This document shows, piece by piece, positions 1 through 13,309 of a DNA stretch of 64,000 nt (position 1 is the stretch's first letter; every line of letters starts with the position of its first letter). A program made the position numbers and the translations under genes. The notes under the pieces are model-generated. The model saw only the letters and a list, made by a program, of their open reading frames with translations, did no database searches and was not told where the DNA came from. This stretch comes from Brachypterus glaber (lineage: Eukaryota > Arthropoda > Insecta > Coleoptera > Kateretidae). The DNA lies in assembly GCA_958510825.1 (NCBI GenBank), contig OY294046.1:48899794-48963793 (forward strand). The letters are read 5' to 3'.

Positions 1-339
1 GAGCCCCATAGAGCATGGATTTTTATATAGTATAGTATAGTGGTGTCTATAGTCGGTAGATGGAACTACGATGACTAACTGTGTGTTGCAGGTGAAACTG
101 TAAACACATTTTAGGGTGGATGCGAGTTCTGTTGAGGACCGTGCTTTGGAGGGCACGTAAAGGTCAATTAGGCTAGCAGCGAAAAACTACGTTAAAAAGT
201 ATAAAACAAACAAAGATGTATGGATTCTGATAAAAATTGGTACTCGGGGGTTTTCGAGGATGCTGAAACCTAATCTGTTTTTTTAAATTCAAAATTAAAA
301 ATGGCGGATCCAATATGGCCGCCAAATCTCTAAGATTTT

Positions 340-539
340 NNNNNNNNNNNNNNNNNNNNNNNNNNNNNNNNNNNNNNNNNNNNNNNNNNNNNNNNNNNNN
401 NNNNNNNNNNNNNNNNNNNNNNNNNNNNNNNNNNNNNNNNNNNNNNNNNNNNNNNNNNNNNNNNNNNNNNNNNNNNNNNNNNNNNNNNNNNNNNNNNNNN
501 NNNNNNNNNNNNNNNNNNNNNNNNNNNNNNNNNNNNNNN
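340..539. other. assembly gap (200 N)
   Basis: A run of 200 undetermined bases. It begins exactly where the microsatellite tail of the adjoining non-LTR retrotransposon starts, which is a common place for an assembly to break. Open frames running through it are artefacts. Confidence 0.99.
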
Positions 540-755
540 GTAATAGTAATAGTAATAGTATTTATTGACCAATTTGATACATAAAGTACATTTGGTAAGT
601 CAACATTTAGATATTTAAAAAATACAAATATTATTTTAGACTAACATACACATACACAACGTTATACTTATATGTACTACAAATATAAAACTTATCACAA
701 TTGTATAAAAAGAATTACATGTTACAAATGTTACATTTAAAAGCATATTAAAATT

Positions 756-1952
756 TTAATAATTTAAGTACTCATTTACAGAATAAAATCCTCCTTTAAT
801 TAGATAGTTTTTAACTTCTTGTTTAAATCTATTATAGTTAACAATTTTTTTAATGGAAGAGGGTAATTTGTTATAAAATACGGTACAACAATATAGTGGA
901 GAATTTTTATAAAAAGCCTTTGAGTGACGCGGGATTTGTATGTCATATCTGCGAGTAGTATTGTATGAATGAGTATCCGAATTAGAAATAAATTGATCCA
1001 TATTATTTTTAACAAACAGGATACAGCGCAGGATATAAATGCAAGAGACCGTTAAAATTTGTTTTTCTTTAAATATCTGCCTACATGAGTCACTAAATCC
1101 CATATTAAATATAAGGCGAATAAGGCGTTTTTGTGCTATAAAAATCCTATTTATATATGAACTGCAACCCCAACATATAATATTGTAAGATATATGCGTG
1201 TAAGCAAGAGAATAATACATACTTAAAATACCTGACTCATTTAGATCACCTTTCATTTTTAATATTCCAAAGTATGCACTACTTACTTTCTTGCAGATAG
1301 AATCAATGTGCAAATTCCATGATAAACTAGCATCAAAAAGGGTACCTAAAAATTTAATGGAAGAACTAAATGTGACATCTGGAATAACAAAATTGTCTGG
1401 TAATTTTTTTCTGATATAAAAATTAATTGCTAGTGTTTTTGACTTGTTTAAAACCAATCTATTCCTCTGGCACCAAGCATTAAAATCGTTTATTAAATTC
1501 ATTATAAGAGTGTAAAGTTCATTAGTGTAAAGAGAGGATATCAAAATGGTGGTATCATCTGCGAACATTATTGTTAAGGCACGTGTAATATGTTTTGGTA
1601 AGTCATTAATGTAGATTAAAAACAATAGTGGGCCTAAAACAGAACCCTGAGGTACACCCAACTTTGAAAAAAACTTTTTGGATTTAAACTTACGATTTAA
1701 ATTAATAATAAGCATTCGGTTTTTCATATAGGTATATAACCACCTAGAAATATTATCCGGAATTTTAAAATTATCAACTTTTACTTTCAGGAAATCTGGT
1801 CGTACGGTATCAAAAGCTTTGATAAGGTCGAATTGAAAACATACAACAAATTTATTTAAATCGAGTTCAGAATAAGCAAAATTAAGTAACTGGCAGGATG
1901 CAGTTTCTGTGGACCTTCCATTTCTAAATCCATGTTGATACACAGATAACAA
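756..1952 (-). pseudogene. RT catalytic and C-terminal part of retrotransposon ORF2
   Basis: This continues the upstream RT half after a one-base frameshift. In order it shows HGFRNGRSTETA, the FDLIKAFDTV motif with the first catalytic aspartate, GVPQGSVLGPLLFLIYINDL, and MFADDTTIL with the paired catalytic aspartates. A thumb and a C-terminal region containing QKRLIRLIFNMGF follow, and it ends at a stop at 756. No RNase H domain follows, consistent with Jockey-like elements. Apart from the shared frameshift this 398-codon stretch is intact, so the copy is fairly young. Confidence 0.88.
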
Positions 1953-1983
1953 TTTATTTTGTTCAACGTAATCTATAATAGAC

Positions 1984-2895
1984 TTAAAAACTATTTTTTT
2001 CCATTACTTTTGAGAAAGTATTAAGTAAGGAAATCTGCCTGTAATTGTCGATGTTTAATTTATTTCCCTTTTTATGCAAAGGCATTACTAAAGCTGTCTT
2101 ATATATTGTTGGAAATTGACCTTGTATGAGAGACTGATTTACTAAGTACGTAAATGGTTTAATAACTAAATCTATAATCTTAAGGATTGTAAAAGTCGAT
2201 AGTTCATCGGATCCGCATGATGATTTGTTTTTAAATGAGCTTAACACATCTAATACTTCAGATTCTCTTATTGGATCAGACCGAAATGCAATATTAGGAG
2301 AATATTCTAAAGAAGTACATGGTAATGATATGTTCTGTCCGAAGTGATTTGAGATAGTAGCATTAGCAATACTAGAAAAGTGTGATCCAAACAAGTTAGC
2401 AATATCATTTTCATTTTCAAAAACTTCGGAATCGTTTTCAATTTTTAGAATATGGCTTTTGACTTTATTTCGACCAAGTTTTTTATTTATCAAATTCCAT
2501 GTCGTTTTGGTTTTGTTTGTGCTATTTATTATTTTTTGTGAGTTGTAGGCTTTTTTTGCGTTACGTATTTTTATCCCATAAATATTTTTTGCACTTTTGT
2601 AGTCATGAGAGGATATTAAATTGCTCTTTAAAAGTTCAAATTTAAATTTTAACTGATTACCTTCCTCTATAAGTTCTGCACTTAACCAACCCTTATCATA
2701 CTTAATAACTTTTATACGTTTGAAATCTTTAGGACAGGAAACATCAAAACACCAACCTACAGTTTCTACAAACCAGTTAAAACCTTCGTTAATAGTTAGT
2801 GAAAATAACTCATCCCAAACGATTCTCTTCAAATGAGTTCTGAATTCCTCAATGTTACCAGATTTTAACATCCGCCCCTCAACCACAGAATCCAC
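1984..2895 (-). pseudogene. RT N-terminal part of retrotransposon ORF2 (frameshifted)
   Basis: About 300 residues from the end of the endonuclease into the finger region of the reverse transcriptase. It includes a PLHKKGNKLNIDNYRQISLLNTFSK-type segment, the standard non-LTR signature before the palm motifs. The frame closes at a stop right after SKVMEK because of one extra base in a T run at 1994-2000 (A run on the coding strand); shifting by one base continues smoothly into the next open stretch. The first methionine used here is internal, since coding similarity continues upstream to about 3000. The function would have been retrotransposition of this element; this copy is dead. Confidence 0.85.
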
Positions 2896-3059
2896 ACTCT
2901 TAACTGAATTAGTGTCACAGTTAGTAATACTAAGTAAGTGACAGAAATGGTCAGCTATATTAGGGTAAGTAATTAATAAACTGAATTCATTTTTGACAGT
3001 GACTTAGCATGAAAAATATTCTTTTGAGTTAAGACAAGTAGCTAATCGAGTGTCTATAG

Positions 3060-3178
3060 TGTGGAGTAGAGTTGTTACGGAGTAGAGATGTTATGGAGTA
3101 GAGATGTTACGGAGTAGAGTTGTTGTGGAGTAGGGATGTTATGAAGTAGAGATGTTAGGGAGTAGAGAAATTTAGAGC
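3060..3178. repeat. minisatellite, ~16-bp unit
   Basis: About seven imperfect head-to-tail copies of a GGAGTAGAGATGTTAC-like unit lie just upstream of the truncated retrotransposon. Confidence 0.85.
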
Positions 3179-4833
3179 AGATATGTTAGTCTGCCCTCTC
3201 ATCCCGCAATTTGACGCAGGTCAAAAATGTTAAACTTCTCTCACTTGGTAAATAATATACTATTCAAATAAAACAAAAGTTGAAATTTGTAAACTAGTGT
3301 AAGTTACGGTTGTCGTCAAAATGGTTAATTTCTATTTACGCAAACTGTATAATCTGAGGTCTAGGCCTAATCAGGACTACCAATTATTATAAACTTTATC
3401 TAATTCAGACATGCAAATCCAGCTATATCTAATAAATATCTTTTAGAAGAAGGTATTTAGCCAATCTGAAAATTGCACGCAAACGATTTTGTCGTGACCT
3501 TGCCCTATATGGTTTATAATCAACCGTATCTTAGATTTAATGGTCCTTAAAACTCCTAAAATCCATTCAGAAATAAAGGAGATATAAAATATTAATCCCC
3601 AGATTATTCTTTTAAAAGAATGAAGTTAAGAGCTAGAATTTCCCTCATTTTTCTCTTATTCCTATGATAATTTATTTGAATTGTTTAATTTTTCTTATAT
3701 TCCCATATATTCATTTAGATAACAGATAAATGAAGGATTATTCTTGTGAAATAATGACGTTACGAGATAGAATTTCCCTTATTTCCCTTTTATTCCTATA
3801 TTGATCTATTTGTAATTTAAGTAAGACGGATGATCCGTGGCTGTGACAGTAGAGCAAAAAAAAATAAGGTTTTTTAAAAAATTTAAGTCCACCCTTATGT
3901 CTCTTAAAAAAATTCTGTGTCAAATTTCAACTCAAAAAAGTATAATTAAAGGATTAAAAAATCGTGCCTTATAAATTATAATATATAATTTTTATTTTTA
4001 TTCTTAAAATATTCTTAGAAGCTTCTTAGAAGATCCCTAGAAGATTCTTTAAAGATTTTTAGAAGATTGTTAGGACTTTCTCGCTATCAGGGTAATACTT
4101 TTATTTGGTATTTAAAGCCAGAAAATATAATAATAATATTATAATAGATAGAAAAATTAAACCAGGTTATAATAAATTGATTAGTCAGTTTAAAATACAT
4201 TTAATCAATTTGATGGCAAATTGGTCACGCATTGCCTATTTATTCATAAAAGCTATTTATGAATAAATGGATAAACGGTTTTAAATTAATATCGTTTACC
4301 TACTATTTATAAAACAAAATTATGATGTAATATTTTTTATTCTAAACATTCCGTTAAATTTTCAAATAAAAATAAAAAAAAACCTTTAACATATTTTTGC
4401 ACAAAAATCTCTTAATAATAACTTTAATTTGTTAACCTCATATTATATTTTATCTTGTGCAGGCCTTGTTACCAGTTTCATAACTGCTTAAAGGTCATGA
4501 TAATAAATAAAAAGATTATTATTTGGGTACAGCAGAAAAAAAAATCCGAAAAAAGTTAAATTATATCCATAGGAGCGAAAAATATCCCATTTTTATGCCA
4601 AATACTTTTTATATCTATAAAGCTATTATAAAGCTATTACAGACTACATTTGGAATTTTTATCAAAATATATTTAAACTTTACTAAAATACATAAAAAAT
4701 CAAATCTGGAAAGAGTAAACATGGAAAATACGAGTAGCTGTTTTTTGCACCGAAACGATAAAATAATTTTTAATAATTTTTAATAATGGCGCAAAACATC
4801 TTTTGATCGTAAACAAGTAGCAAGTTTAAGATA
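3179..4833. other. AT-rich non-coding DNA
   Basis: No gene was recognised. Two diverged direct copies of a ~100-bp stretch (AGAATTTCCCT... TTATTCCTAT) occur at about 3605-3700 and 3740-3825. A TTAGAAGAT-rich patch lies at 4015-4080. The rest shows only AT-rich sequence and chance open frames. Confidence 0.6.
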
Positions 4834-5417
4834 TTAGGGGCTTTCCATATATTACGTAACGCAATTTTTCAAAAAAATGGACCCCCCCCCCCTGTGTAAC
4901 AAACTCACATTTACCAACACCCCGCCCCCTGTGTAACGCGTAACAATATAAAAAATCACTCAAACTTTAAAAAAATATTCATAATCAATATCACACAGGG
5001 AAAAAATACTAGGTACCTCTTTTTACACTGAGTGTCACATATAACACGTATATTGTTTATGCACAGGTACACAAAATAGTACACACATTGGTGTTCTGTG
5101 AGTACACATTCCGCACGAAAATGTATCATCGCCGATGATTCATCGGCAAGATCACGCAAGAACAGGGCCGTAAGATTTTTTTTTAATATCAATGTCAACA
5201 TGTCAATATTATTTAAATATACATAGTTTCGTTAATTTTTGTGTGAAAAAGGGAATTATGGGCCACTAAATAGTAATTTATGTTAAAATAAAAATACATC
5301 TGCCAAGCTTAGGAAATAAACATTATTTATTAAATACCGTTACGTAACGTTTACCTAGACCCCCCTCCCCCCTGTCACAAACTGTAACAATTTCTCTAAT
5401 ATATGTACAGCCCCTTA
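4834..5417. mobile_element. MITE with TAAGGGGCT-type inverted ends
   Basis: The left end (TTAGGGGCTTTCCATATATT, then GTAACG and a C run) mirrors the right end (C run, TGTAACAA, ATATATGTACAGCCCCTTA read inversely). Short non-coding DNA with mirrored ends indicates a non-autonomous DNA transposon. Its subterminal ACGTAACG and C-run motifs recall the smaller ACGTTC MITE family found elsewhere in the window. Confidence 0.65.
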
Positions 5418-8199
5418 TTAAAAGTAAACAATAAAAACTCTTATAAAAGAACCAAAATTCAGCACCATTTTGGAAATGGTTCCCCTCTGTTTTTAACTTT
5501 AAATTTGATACCGTTAAGTTCGCCTATCACTACCCTTAAAAAATGTATAAATCTTACGTTCCATCCAAAATGCCAAAAACGGACTATTTTAACGTTTGTA
5601 TTTAATACTTTACTTGTGATATTAAATACTGCAATGTGTGCATTGTTTACAAACTGTCAAAAAGTCATACTAACATAGAGAACGTGCTGGTACATTTGGA
5701 TCCCCACGCACGTTTTAAAATTTTCTAATTTTTTTTAATTTTTAAGAAAAGCAAAGCACAAAATAATAATAAATAGCATACAAAATATATGTATGTCAAA
5801 CCGGAAATATAATTTTCATTTACCTTTATTTTTCTTGGTTTTATATTCACATAGCTGTTTAATGGGTTGCCTATATGCTTGTCCTAAATGAAGGCAAACT
5901 TGACAGTTTGATACAATTTGTGTTCTGTGGTTTGCTAGTTAAATTAGATTTCTGTAGTTATGCTGTCATATAATGTAAAATTTTACTGTTTTACATTTCA
6001 TAAGAAAAATAGTGCGTATTTTGATGTTTTTTATTAAATGTAAGATAATCAAAATTAAGTAATTTTTATAAAATCAAGACAGTAATGGTCAAAATAGTAA
6101 CGTTATAACTATAGTTTCTATTTTTTACATGAAAAACAGAAATATTTGGATAAAAAAACATAAAATATATCAAAAAAAGGCTGTGGTGAAAGGTGGAAAA
6201 TGGCTTATAAAACAAGGTGAATAAAATTCGTAGAATCTACGAGGTAAATATCTAAATAAAATTAAACAACCCTCCATACATAAATAAATATCACACTAGG
6301 GTGATATGAAAATATCAAACTAGTGCGATATAAGGCGTTTTCTAAAGAACAAAAGATTGTGCTGAATGTCATTTTCATAGAGGATCGTAGGAAAACATAT
6401 TTAGGTACTCTAAAGTACCTATTCAGATTAAACATTTGTTTACCGTTAAATCATACATTTTCCCTTTTGGACATAATCTTAACATTTCTTCAAGGAGAGC
6501 TTGAGGACTACTACAATTATCCGGAAAGAATAAACTCAGCTGATTCTAATACTACTGTTTACGCAAAATAACTCTTACAATATTTATCAAATTATTTACG
6601 TTTTTGAGAAAAATACAAATTAATAAATATAAAACCTAAACTGAGTCACTTTAAAATCCAATTTTTAAAATTTTAACGGATTCGTGTGCAAATATGGTTT
6701 AAAATGTTTACTTTGATGGTCTACTTTAGGATCCTAGAACTAAATGAGGCTTTTTTTCAATACAATGATCCTAGTATGCATTTAAAAATTCTTAATGTTT
6801 TATTTAAATATTAGTTGTTGACTAGTGTGAAAATTTAAAATGTCAGTTTTGATGTTTTCATAGAAATTTTGTCAATCGTGACATTATTATAATAAAAGCG
6901 TTCGAAATAAGTTTCATATGGATTTTTGATTTAAAATGGATCAACAACAACAATTTGACAACAAAGACTGCAGCAAAAGGGTATGTGCAGCATGCGGACA
7001 AAAAAATTATGGGCAAAAGTAAATTAAACCATATTAAATTAAACCATATTAAATTAAACCATATTTAATTAAGGATGAAATTTGTAACCTAAAAGTTTAA
7101 ATCGATTTATATCAAAATTTTAGTTAGCAAAATCCTAAATTTTGCATAAATGCAATTACTGTTTAAATAAGAGTTGGGTTTTTTGTTATTAGAATCAGTT
7201 TTAGCGATCCAGTAAACCTTTATACGAAAATAATCATTTAAAAATAGTTACCCCAAGGCCTCGGGGTAAAAAAAAGTTTTTTTTAGATTCAGTTACAACG
7301 AGCTCCAATACCTCTAACAATTTTAATTTTTTTGTGAAAAAATATTGTATTCTTCTCCATTCAATTTTTACCAAAAACAATAACAACTGAGAACTTTTGA
7401 TATCTAACCTCTATGCGAAATTGGAGGTCTCTAGCTAAAAGCGTTCTTTAGGTATCGTGCCTGCAAATTTTCCGAACACAACAAGAAATAAACTGACGCC
7501 TCGTTGATGCGTCACTGTTGATTTCGTTGCGACGACCGATATTTTTTCTCGAAATCTATATTTATCGATATAAAACGTCATAACACATAAAAATAAGCAA
7601 ACAAAAATTTTACACATTGCTTTCCGAAGCTTTCCAATTAAAAAAAAAAATAAATAAATATGGGAAAACAAAATGATTGAGAACCACTGATTTAAAAAAT
7701 AACACTAGCCAACATTCAAGATATAACTTTTAAAACTCCATATTATAACATTTTTTTAAAAAGGGCCTGCGGTAAATTTTATTAATAAAACAAAGCTTTT
7801 TTTCTTTTAAAAATTAAAGAAAAAGGGTTAACTTACAATTTAGTTCTATATTTAGATAGGTATAAGCTAAAATTAACTCACTTATTGGTTTCAAAAGTCA
7901 CCCAACCCAAATATATACAATTATTAAATTACATTTTTGTTGAAAACGGTAAATATTGAATAAATAACATGAGCATATTTTAATTCTGCGTTAATAAAAT
8001 TATAAGAATCAACTAAAATAAATCTTTCAATAAATTGGTGGCAAGTCCTGAAGTCCTTCTGAAAAATGTTAAGATAATGCCCAAGAGAGAAAATGTATGA
8101 TTTAACGGTAAAAAAATATTTGATCTGAACACTTTAGACTAACTATACTACTCGCCTTGTGTACATTTTTGTTAAATCTTAATAATGCTTTGGGCCCAC
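5418..8199. other. AT-rich non-coding DNA with minor repeats
   Basis: No gene was recognised. A tandem 14-bp unit (ATTAAACCATATTA) is present at about 7018-7072. The segment GTATTTAATACTTTACTTGT near 5597 recurs almost exactly near 52650, so an interspersed repeat is represented at both places. Open frames here lack conserved motifs. Confidence 0.55.
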
Positions 8200-9357
8200 T
8201 GCAGTGGTAAGCGCACTTAAAACTGCTCACGGTTAGAGGTAGCTCAAAGCACTCAAATTTAAAAAAAAAATCGGTACCTGTTTTTCGTATAAAAACTGAT
8301 ACCGATAAAAATTGAGGAAATTTTGGAGAGTTTCTTTGTTAATATTTAGAAACAATACTAAATGTAAGAACTAAAACAATTATATCCCCCCTCCCCTTAA
8401 GTTAGAACATGAAAAAATCGCCAATTATTTGAAGATTTCGCGAAAGTTTTATTTTTGCAAGTTTTTAAAAGTGCATAAAAAATAGTTTTAAATAAAAAAT
8501 CTGCAAAAATATATATTAGTATATAAGCATATACATGTGAACCTACATGACTATACAGAAAACATATTTTTTTTCCTCAAGTTGAGTAAAAACTAATTTC
8601 GATTAGAAACCGGTCGGATTTTCTGTTTTTTGCCTAAAACTTTTTTCGGTGTACTTTTTTTTTGATTATTTGGTTGAAATGCTTTTTTATGTAAAATACA
8701 CAAAAAAAGTTTCTGTGGTTTAAAAATATTATTAAGTATTAAAAAATATAAAGCAAAAAACTAATATTTTAGTAATGAGTGGTTATTTAACATTAAAAAC
8801 ATAGAAAAAGTTTATATGCACCTTGGTCAAAAAAGCATTCCTAAGGAAGTTATGTCCTTTTAAATATTCCCATTTTCAATAAATTTTCGCAAAATCTTCA
8901 AATAATTAGCGATTTTTTTATGTTCTAACTTAAGGGAAGGGGAAATATAATTTTTTTAGTTTTCTCACAATTAGTATTGTTTCTAAATATTACCAAATAT
9001 TACCTTTTATCCGAAAAAAAGTTACCGATATTTTTCAAAGTTTGAGTGCTTTGAGCTACCTCTAAACATTAATCGATTTGGCTCATTTTTGAGTGGCCAC
9101 AGTTTTTTTCTAAGGAGCAACTTTTGAGCCAGAGAGCGTTTTCAATTTCGCAAATCGGAATTTTTTAACACACCCTATTGCTCAAAAAAAACGTTTTTTT
9201 ATCTTCTAAAAAAGTGTATCTTTTACGATTTTCTTTCAAATGGAAATTGATTTCTTATCAGGTATGTTTTAGTCCAAAAAATGTAGTGGTCCACGAAATT
9301 TTTATTTAAAATCGCCCAGGTGAACCGTGTGCAGTGGTAAGCGCACTTAAAACTGCT
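8200..9357. repeat. foldback element bracketed by an identical 28-bp direct repeat
   Basis: A 28-bp sequence containing GCAGTGGTAAGCGCACTTAA occurs identically at 8200-8227 and 9330-9357. Between them lie two long, diverged inverted arms at about 8228-8460 and 8870-9080; both contain GAGGTAGCTCAAAGCACTCAA-type sequence and a CTTAAGTTAGAACAT motif in opposite orientations. No coding sequence is evident. The direct repeat resembles a tRNA A box, so a SINE relation is possible but unproven. Confidence 0.6.
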
Positions 9358-11474
9358 ATCGATTCTAAAGCTCCCATGATTTACAGAATAATTTAAGTTA
9401 AAATTTGAAAAGTTTAACAATAAACAGAACAAGAAGTTAGATATAAACCATAAATTCACAAAGCCACATAGTTTAGATAAAATTATGCAATAAATGTTGA
9501 CATTTCATGTACAGACCTTTAAAGACCTTTGTCCTAAATTCAACGGCTGCATAAATTGCAACCTGACGGACAGTAAAGTTTAAAGTTTTTAAAATGAAGT
9601 TTGTATTATGTAAATCAGGGAAATTAGTCGCCATCTTTGTAATTTAGGCCAGTGTACCATTGTACCATTGTACTACAACTTTAATGTTATCTTAGAATAT
9701 CTTTCGAACGGAAGTTTATAATAAATATTACCTAATCATGGGGCATCTTGATTTGTTTTATAATGATAAGTATAGCTAATATACCTAAGGTGAATTTAAC
9801 CATTTTTGCTTGGTTTTAATGTTTAAGGTCAAGTCTAGTTTTATTTTTACCTTATCAACATTAATCGGAATAAATTCAGTTATGACTCATCAACGTTGAA
9901 AATAAACAGAGAAACATAGGCTTACGGAATAATTTTGCCGAATTATGAGGGAAATTTTTATAAAGTCACTAAATCGAAACATTTGACGACTAATTTGTTA
10001 CACACAACAATATTGAATATACATATTAACTATAAATATGTAAATATATCGGTGTTTTTCGAAGAAAATAAAAATTTTATTTAAAACCTCGCGTCAACGA
10101 TAGAATCGACGCGGCGCCTATGCGAGCACTGGAAATTCGCCGATGAGTGCTTATCAATTAAAACGTTCTAATGTAATGTAAAACTTTAAAGTTTTGGAAA
10201 TATATTGCGATTTTTTTCAAAAATAAAAATACGATAGATTCCCTAAAAATTGAAACTCTTGGTGAATTTGCTCAGTTTTATGTTTTAAGTTTTAATTTTT
10301 AAAGCATTAACTAATCAAATTGCAGTTTTTAAAGAATCTGACAATCACAGACCTAGTTTTATCCATTTGTAACCTGTCAATTTATGACAACAAGCCGTGA
10401 ATATATGTAATGCTACGCATTCCATTTTCACAGTAAATGGTATATTGCATTTTGCAAATACTTAAAAAAAAATAAAAAATTATATTTCTTTTTAAAAGAT
10501 CCTTTTTTTAAAAATGAAAATTTATTGAAAACAAAAATTTCAAAAAAAAAATTAATTTTTTAAAATTATTTTTTGTGACAAACGAAAATATAAATTAACA
10601 AAAAAATCAAGAAACTTGAAAAAATTAATTCTCAAAAAAAAAAAATAAAAAAATACTTTTTTTAAGATCTTTTTTTTTGTAAACCCAAAAAATTTTGAAT
10701 TTTTTTTTATTTAAAAAAAATTATTCAAAATTTTCTTTTTGCGAAAAACAAAAAATTTGAAAACATTTATTTTTTTTAATCAAAGCTTTTTTATTTTTAA
10801 AAAAAGTTTAACCACCCATAGCTTTTTTGATTTTGGGCGGATTACTTTTAAAATTGGCAGAATTGACCCTTATAATAAAATTATTTTTTCCTAAAAAAAA
10901 ATTAACCTTAATCAGAATTTTCGTTTTTTTTTTACTTTTTTGTTTTTGGGGGGATTACTTTCAAAAACAAAAGGGATCTTCCCCTTGTAGAACTTAATTT
11001 TTCCTGAAAATTTCAAGTCGATCGGATTATTCGTTCTTGAGTTAATAAAAAAAATCGTGACATCGGACCGACGGACAGACGGACGGAAAAAAAAGTTGCT
11101 TATTTTTTCATGAAAATTTTTATCCAAGATTTTTTTGTCTAAGATGATTTATGATTTTTGAAAATGAAAATTCGAAACTACCGTATAATATTATTCTAGC
11201 GCAGGCCTAGTGAATAATATAATAAGAGTAATATTTTCTAAAAACAATACGTCAATCGGACTTTTCTTCAGCTCTTTCGTAGTTTTTTAAAGGTTTCACT
11301 ACCCATATTATTTTTTTTTGGGAGGATTATTTTCAAATTTTGGGCCGATCGGATTATTCTTTCTTGAGTTATCCTTATCAGACAAACACATTTAAATCCA
11401 AGAATTTTTTGTCCAGAACGTTTTTTTGGCGATTTTGGAAAATTAGAGACTACCCTTCTTGCGCTTACGCGCTG
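9358..11474. other. AT-rich non-coding DNA, dispersed repeats
   Basis: No gene was recognised. The stretch at about 10800-11215, with a GACGGACAGACGGACGG motif and AAACTACCGT near its end, recurs as diverged copies at 11270-11475 and 62280-62765 and is a high-copy interspersed repeat. Homopolymer-rich sequence fills 10440-10800. Confidence 0.55.
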
Positions 11475-11475
11475 T

Positions 11476-12786
11476 AAAAATTATAATAATCAGTACCCGG
11501 CATATTTCCAGTTCTAGTCCAGTCTTCAGGTCAATAAAAGAGCCTTTACCTGGAAATAATTGAGGGAATTTGATTTTCGGTTTATTGGGTAGGGTTAATG
11601 GCCACAAATAAAAAAAAAACAATTTTGCGACGTTGAACTCGATTTGGAACTGTTATTTTTTTTAACGTGTTTTTCACAAAAAACGGATTTTTAAAATATC
11701 TTTTAAACGTTACGTTTTTAGATTTTTAATTATTTTTTTTTTTTCGAAAAACCAAAATTGTTCTTTATCGTCGGTTAGGCATGCCCCTTATCTTGGGTGA
11801 AAATGGACAGCAGTCCAATACGTTAGGCGACATAAATTTAGGTCTTCAATACCAACCCAAAAAGAAAATTCCCTAAAAATATTCTATTTGGATTTTATCA
11901 AAGTGCCACAAAAAAATGTGCATTATATGCAAAATTATTAAAGAATACATAAAACAGCTTATTAAACACAAAAACAAGTACAAAATCTTTACATACAACG
12001 GGGTATTATCAATGACTGTCAAATTAAGGAGTAAGTTCCCTAGGAAACTTTAGACCTACTGTACACATAGCTGTGTTATAAAAATAAAAAAAATAGTTTT
12101 TTACTTAAAAAAATAAACAAATATCTTACCATAATATAATTTAAAATATAATCTAAAATGTTATTTTTCCTAAAATATGCATAATTATATTTTAAAACAT
12201 TAATAATTATACTTTTATCTCTTTCTGTAGAACTTCTCTCTTTATATAATCTAAACAGGCGGCAGTCCATTAAAAAAATCTATCTGTCACTTTCTTTTTA
12301 ATTTACGTAAAATTAAATTTTTTTAAAATAATTCTTACATTTGTGCCCCACCGATTTTCGATTGAATCACCATTGTATTAAGCATCAAAAAAAACCTTCC
12401 TAACCAAGGTATAAAGAAAAATCTAAAATCCTACAGTATAACGTTTAAGGCGGTGCCGTGAATTAGCTATAAGTCATACAAAAAAATACATGACACAAAA
12501 AATGTTGGAGATTTGGGCCTCTTTATTTTCATATCAAACGTTTTTTGTCCTAGAGTGCACCGATCTTGAGATATTTTAAAAAGTCCGTTTTTGTGAAAAA
12601 TACGTTAAAAAATTACAGTTTCAAATCAAGTTCAATGTCGCAAAATTGTTTATTTGCGGCCTTAAACCCTATCCAATAGACCAAAAATCTAAACTCCCTG
12701 AACTATGTCCAGGTAAAGCCTATTTTATTAACTTGAAGACTGGACTATAACTGGAAATTCGCCGGGTACTGATAATAATATTATAC
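11476..12786. mobile_element. foldback element with ~240-bp inverted arms
   Basis: The arm at 11479-11720 (starting AATAATCAGTACCCGGC and including CCAGTCTTCAGG) is the inverted counterpart of 12560-12786 (including CTTGAAGACTGGACTATA and ending GGGTACTGATAATAAT). The arms are perhaps 75-80% alike by eye. The loop holds a separate 466-bp repeat. No protein-coding capacity is seen. Confidence 0.7.
11804..12269 (-). mobile_element. 466-bp interspersed element, copy 1
   Basis: This is nearly the reverse complement of 62895-63362 over its full length. One end is TGGACTGCCGCC and the other carries the short palindrome TGGACAGCAGTCCA. It is non-coding and sits inside the loop of the larger foldback element. 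The family could be a SINE or a small DNA transposon; the ends fit neither well. Confidence 0.7.
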
Positions 12787-13069
12787 TTTTCACAACGTTA
12801 TCTCCGTGTAAGTTTTAAAATCAATATTGTAATAATTGTTGTTAATAATATCTATAAAAAAAATGTATATATTTATGCGACTCTATCACGAAAACTTGGT
12901 GAAAAATATAAAAGCAATGACATTCAATAAATCTATCCTTTATGTGAAAAATATCACGTTTTTATTTTTTATTTGGTTCGATTGTAACCTAGGAGATGCC
13001 TGAGTTTAGTCACTTAAACATTTTCATCATATTTAATAAATTTTAACTAAAATATGTTAATGATATCAC

Positions 13070-13111
13070 CAGAGGCGTAACCAGGTCCAAATTTTGGGAG
13101 GGGCTTGAACC

Positions 13112-13148
<37 letters not shown>

Positions 13149-13255
13149 TAATTTTACTATTATAGTTTGATTTGGGGGGGCTTAGAAAAATTTGGGGGAG
13201 GGCTTACTAAAGTTTGAGGGGGGGCTAAGCCCCCCCCCCCCAAGTTGCACCTATG
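13070..13255. mobile_element. hAT-like MITE with 8-bp TSD
   Basis: 186 bp. The ends CAGAGGCGTAACC and CATAGGTGCAAC (read inwards from the right) are imperfect inverted repeats. An exact 8-bp direct repeat, GATATCAC, flanks it at 13062-13069 and 13256-13263, the target duplication size of hAT transposons. Inside are a (TA)n run at about 13118-13144 and G/C homopolymer runs. The element has no coding capacity. Confidence 0.88.
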
Positions 13256-13309
13256 GATATCACTAAAATCCAAACATTTTTTGATATATTGGACAAATAA
13301 AATATGTTC

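Larger units (their letters stand above)
540..3010 (-). mobile_element. 5'-truncated Jockey-type non-LTR retrotransposon
   Basis: On the minus strand this reads from the C-terminal end of an AP endonuclease domain (near 2900-3000, ending ADHFCHLLSI-like) through the reverse transcriptase and its C-terminal tail to a stop at 756, then a 3' UTR that ends in a short TACTAT-type microsatellite at 540-562 beside the assembly gap. Most of the endonuclease and any ORF1 are missing, as expected from incomplete reverse transcription. The Jockey-like assignment rests on the RT motifs and the repeat tail; the exact clade is not established. No target duplication could be checked because the 3' flank is a gap. 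Confidence 0.85.

Noticed and set aside
315..584. Open frames spanning the undetermined bases
   Set aside because: They consist mostly of unknown residues through the assembly gap.
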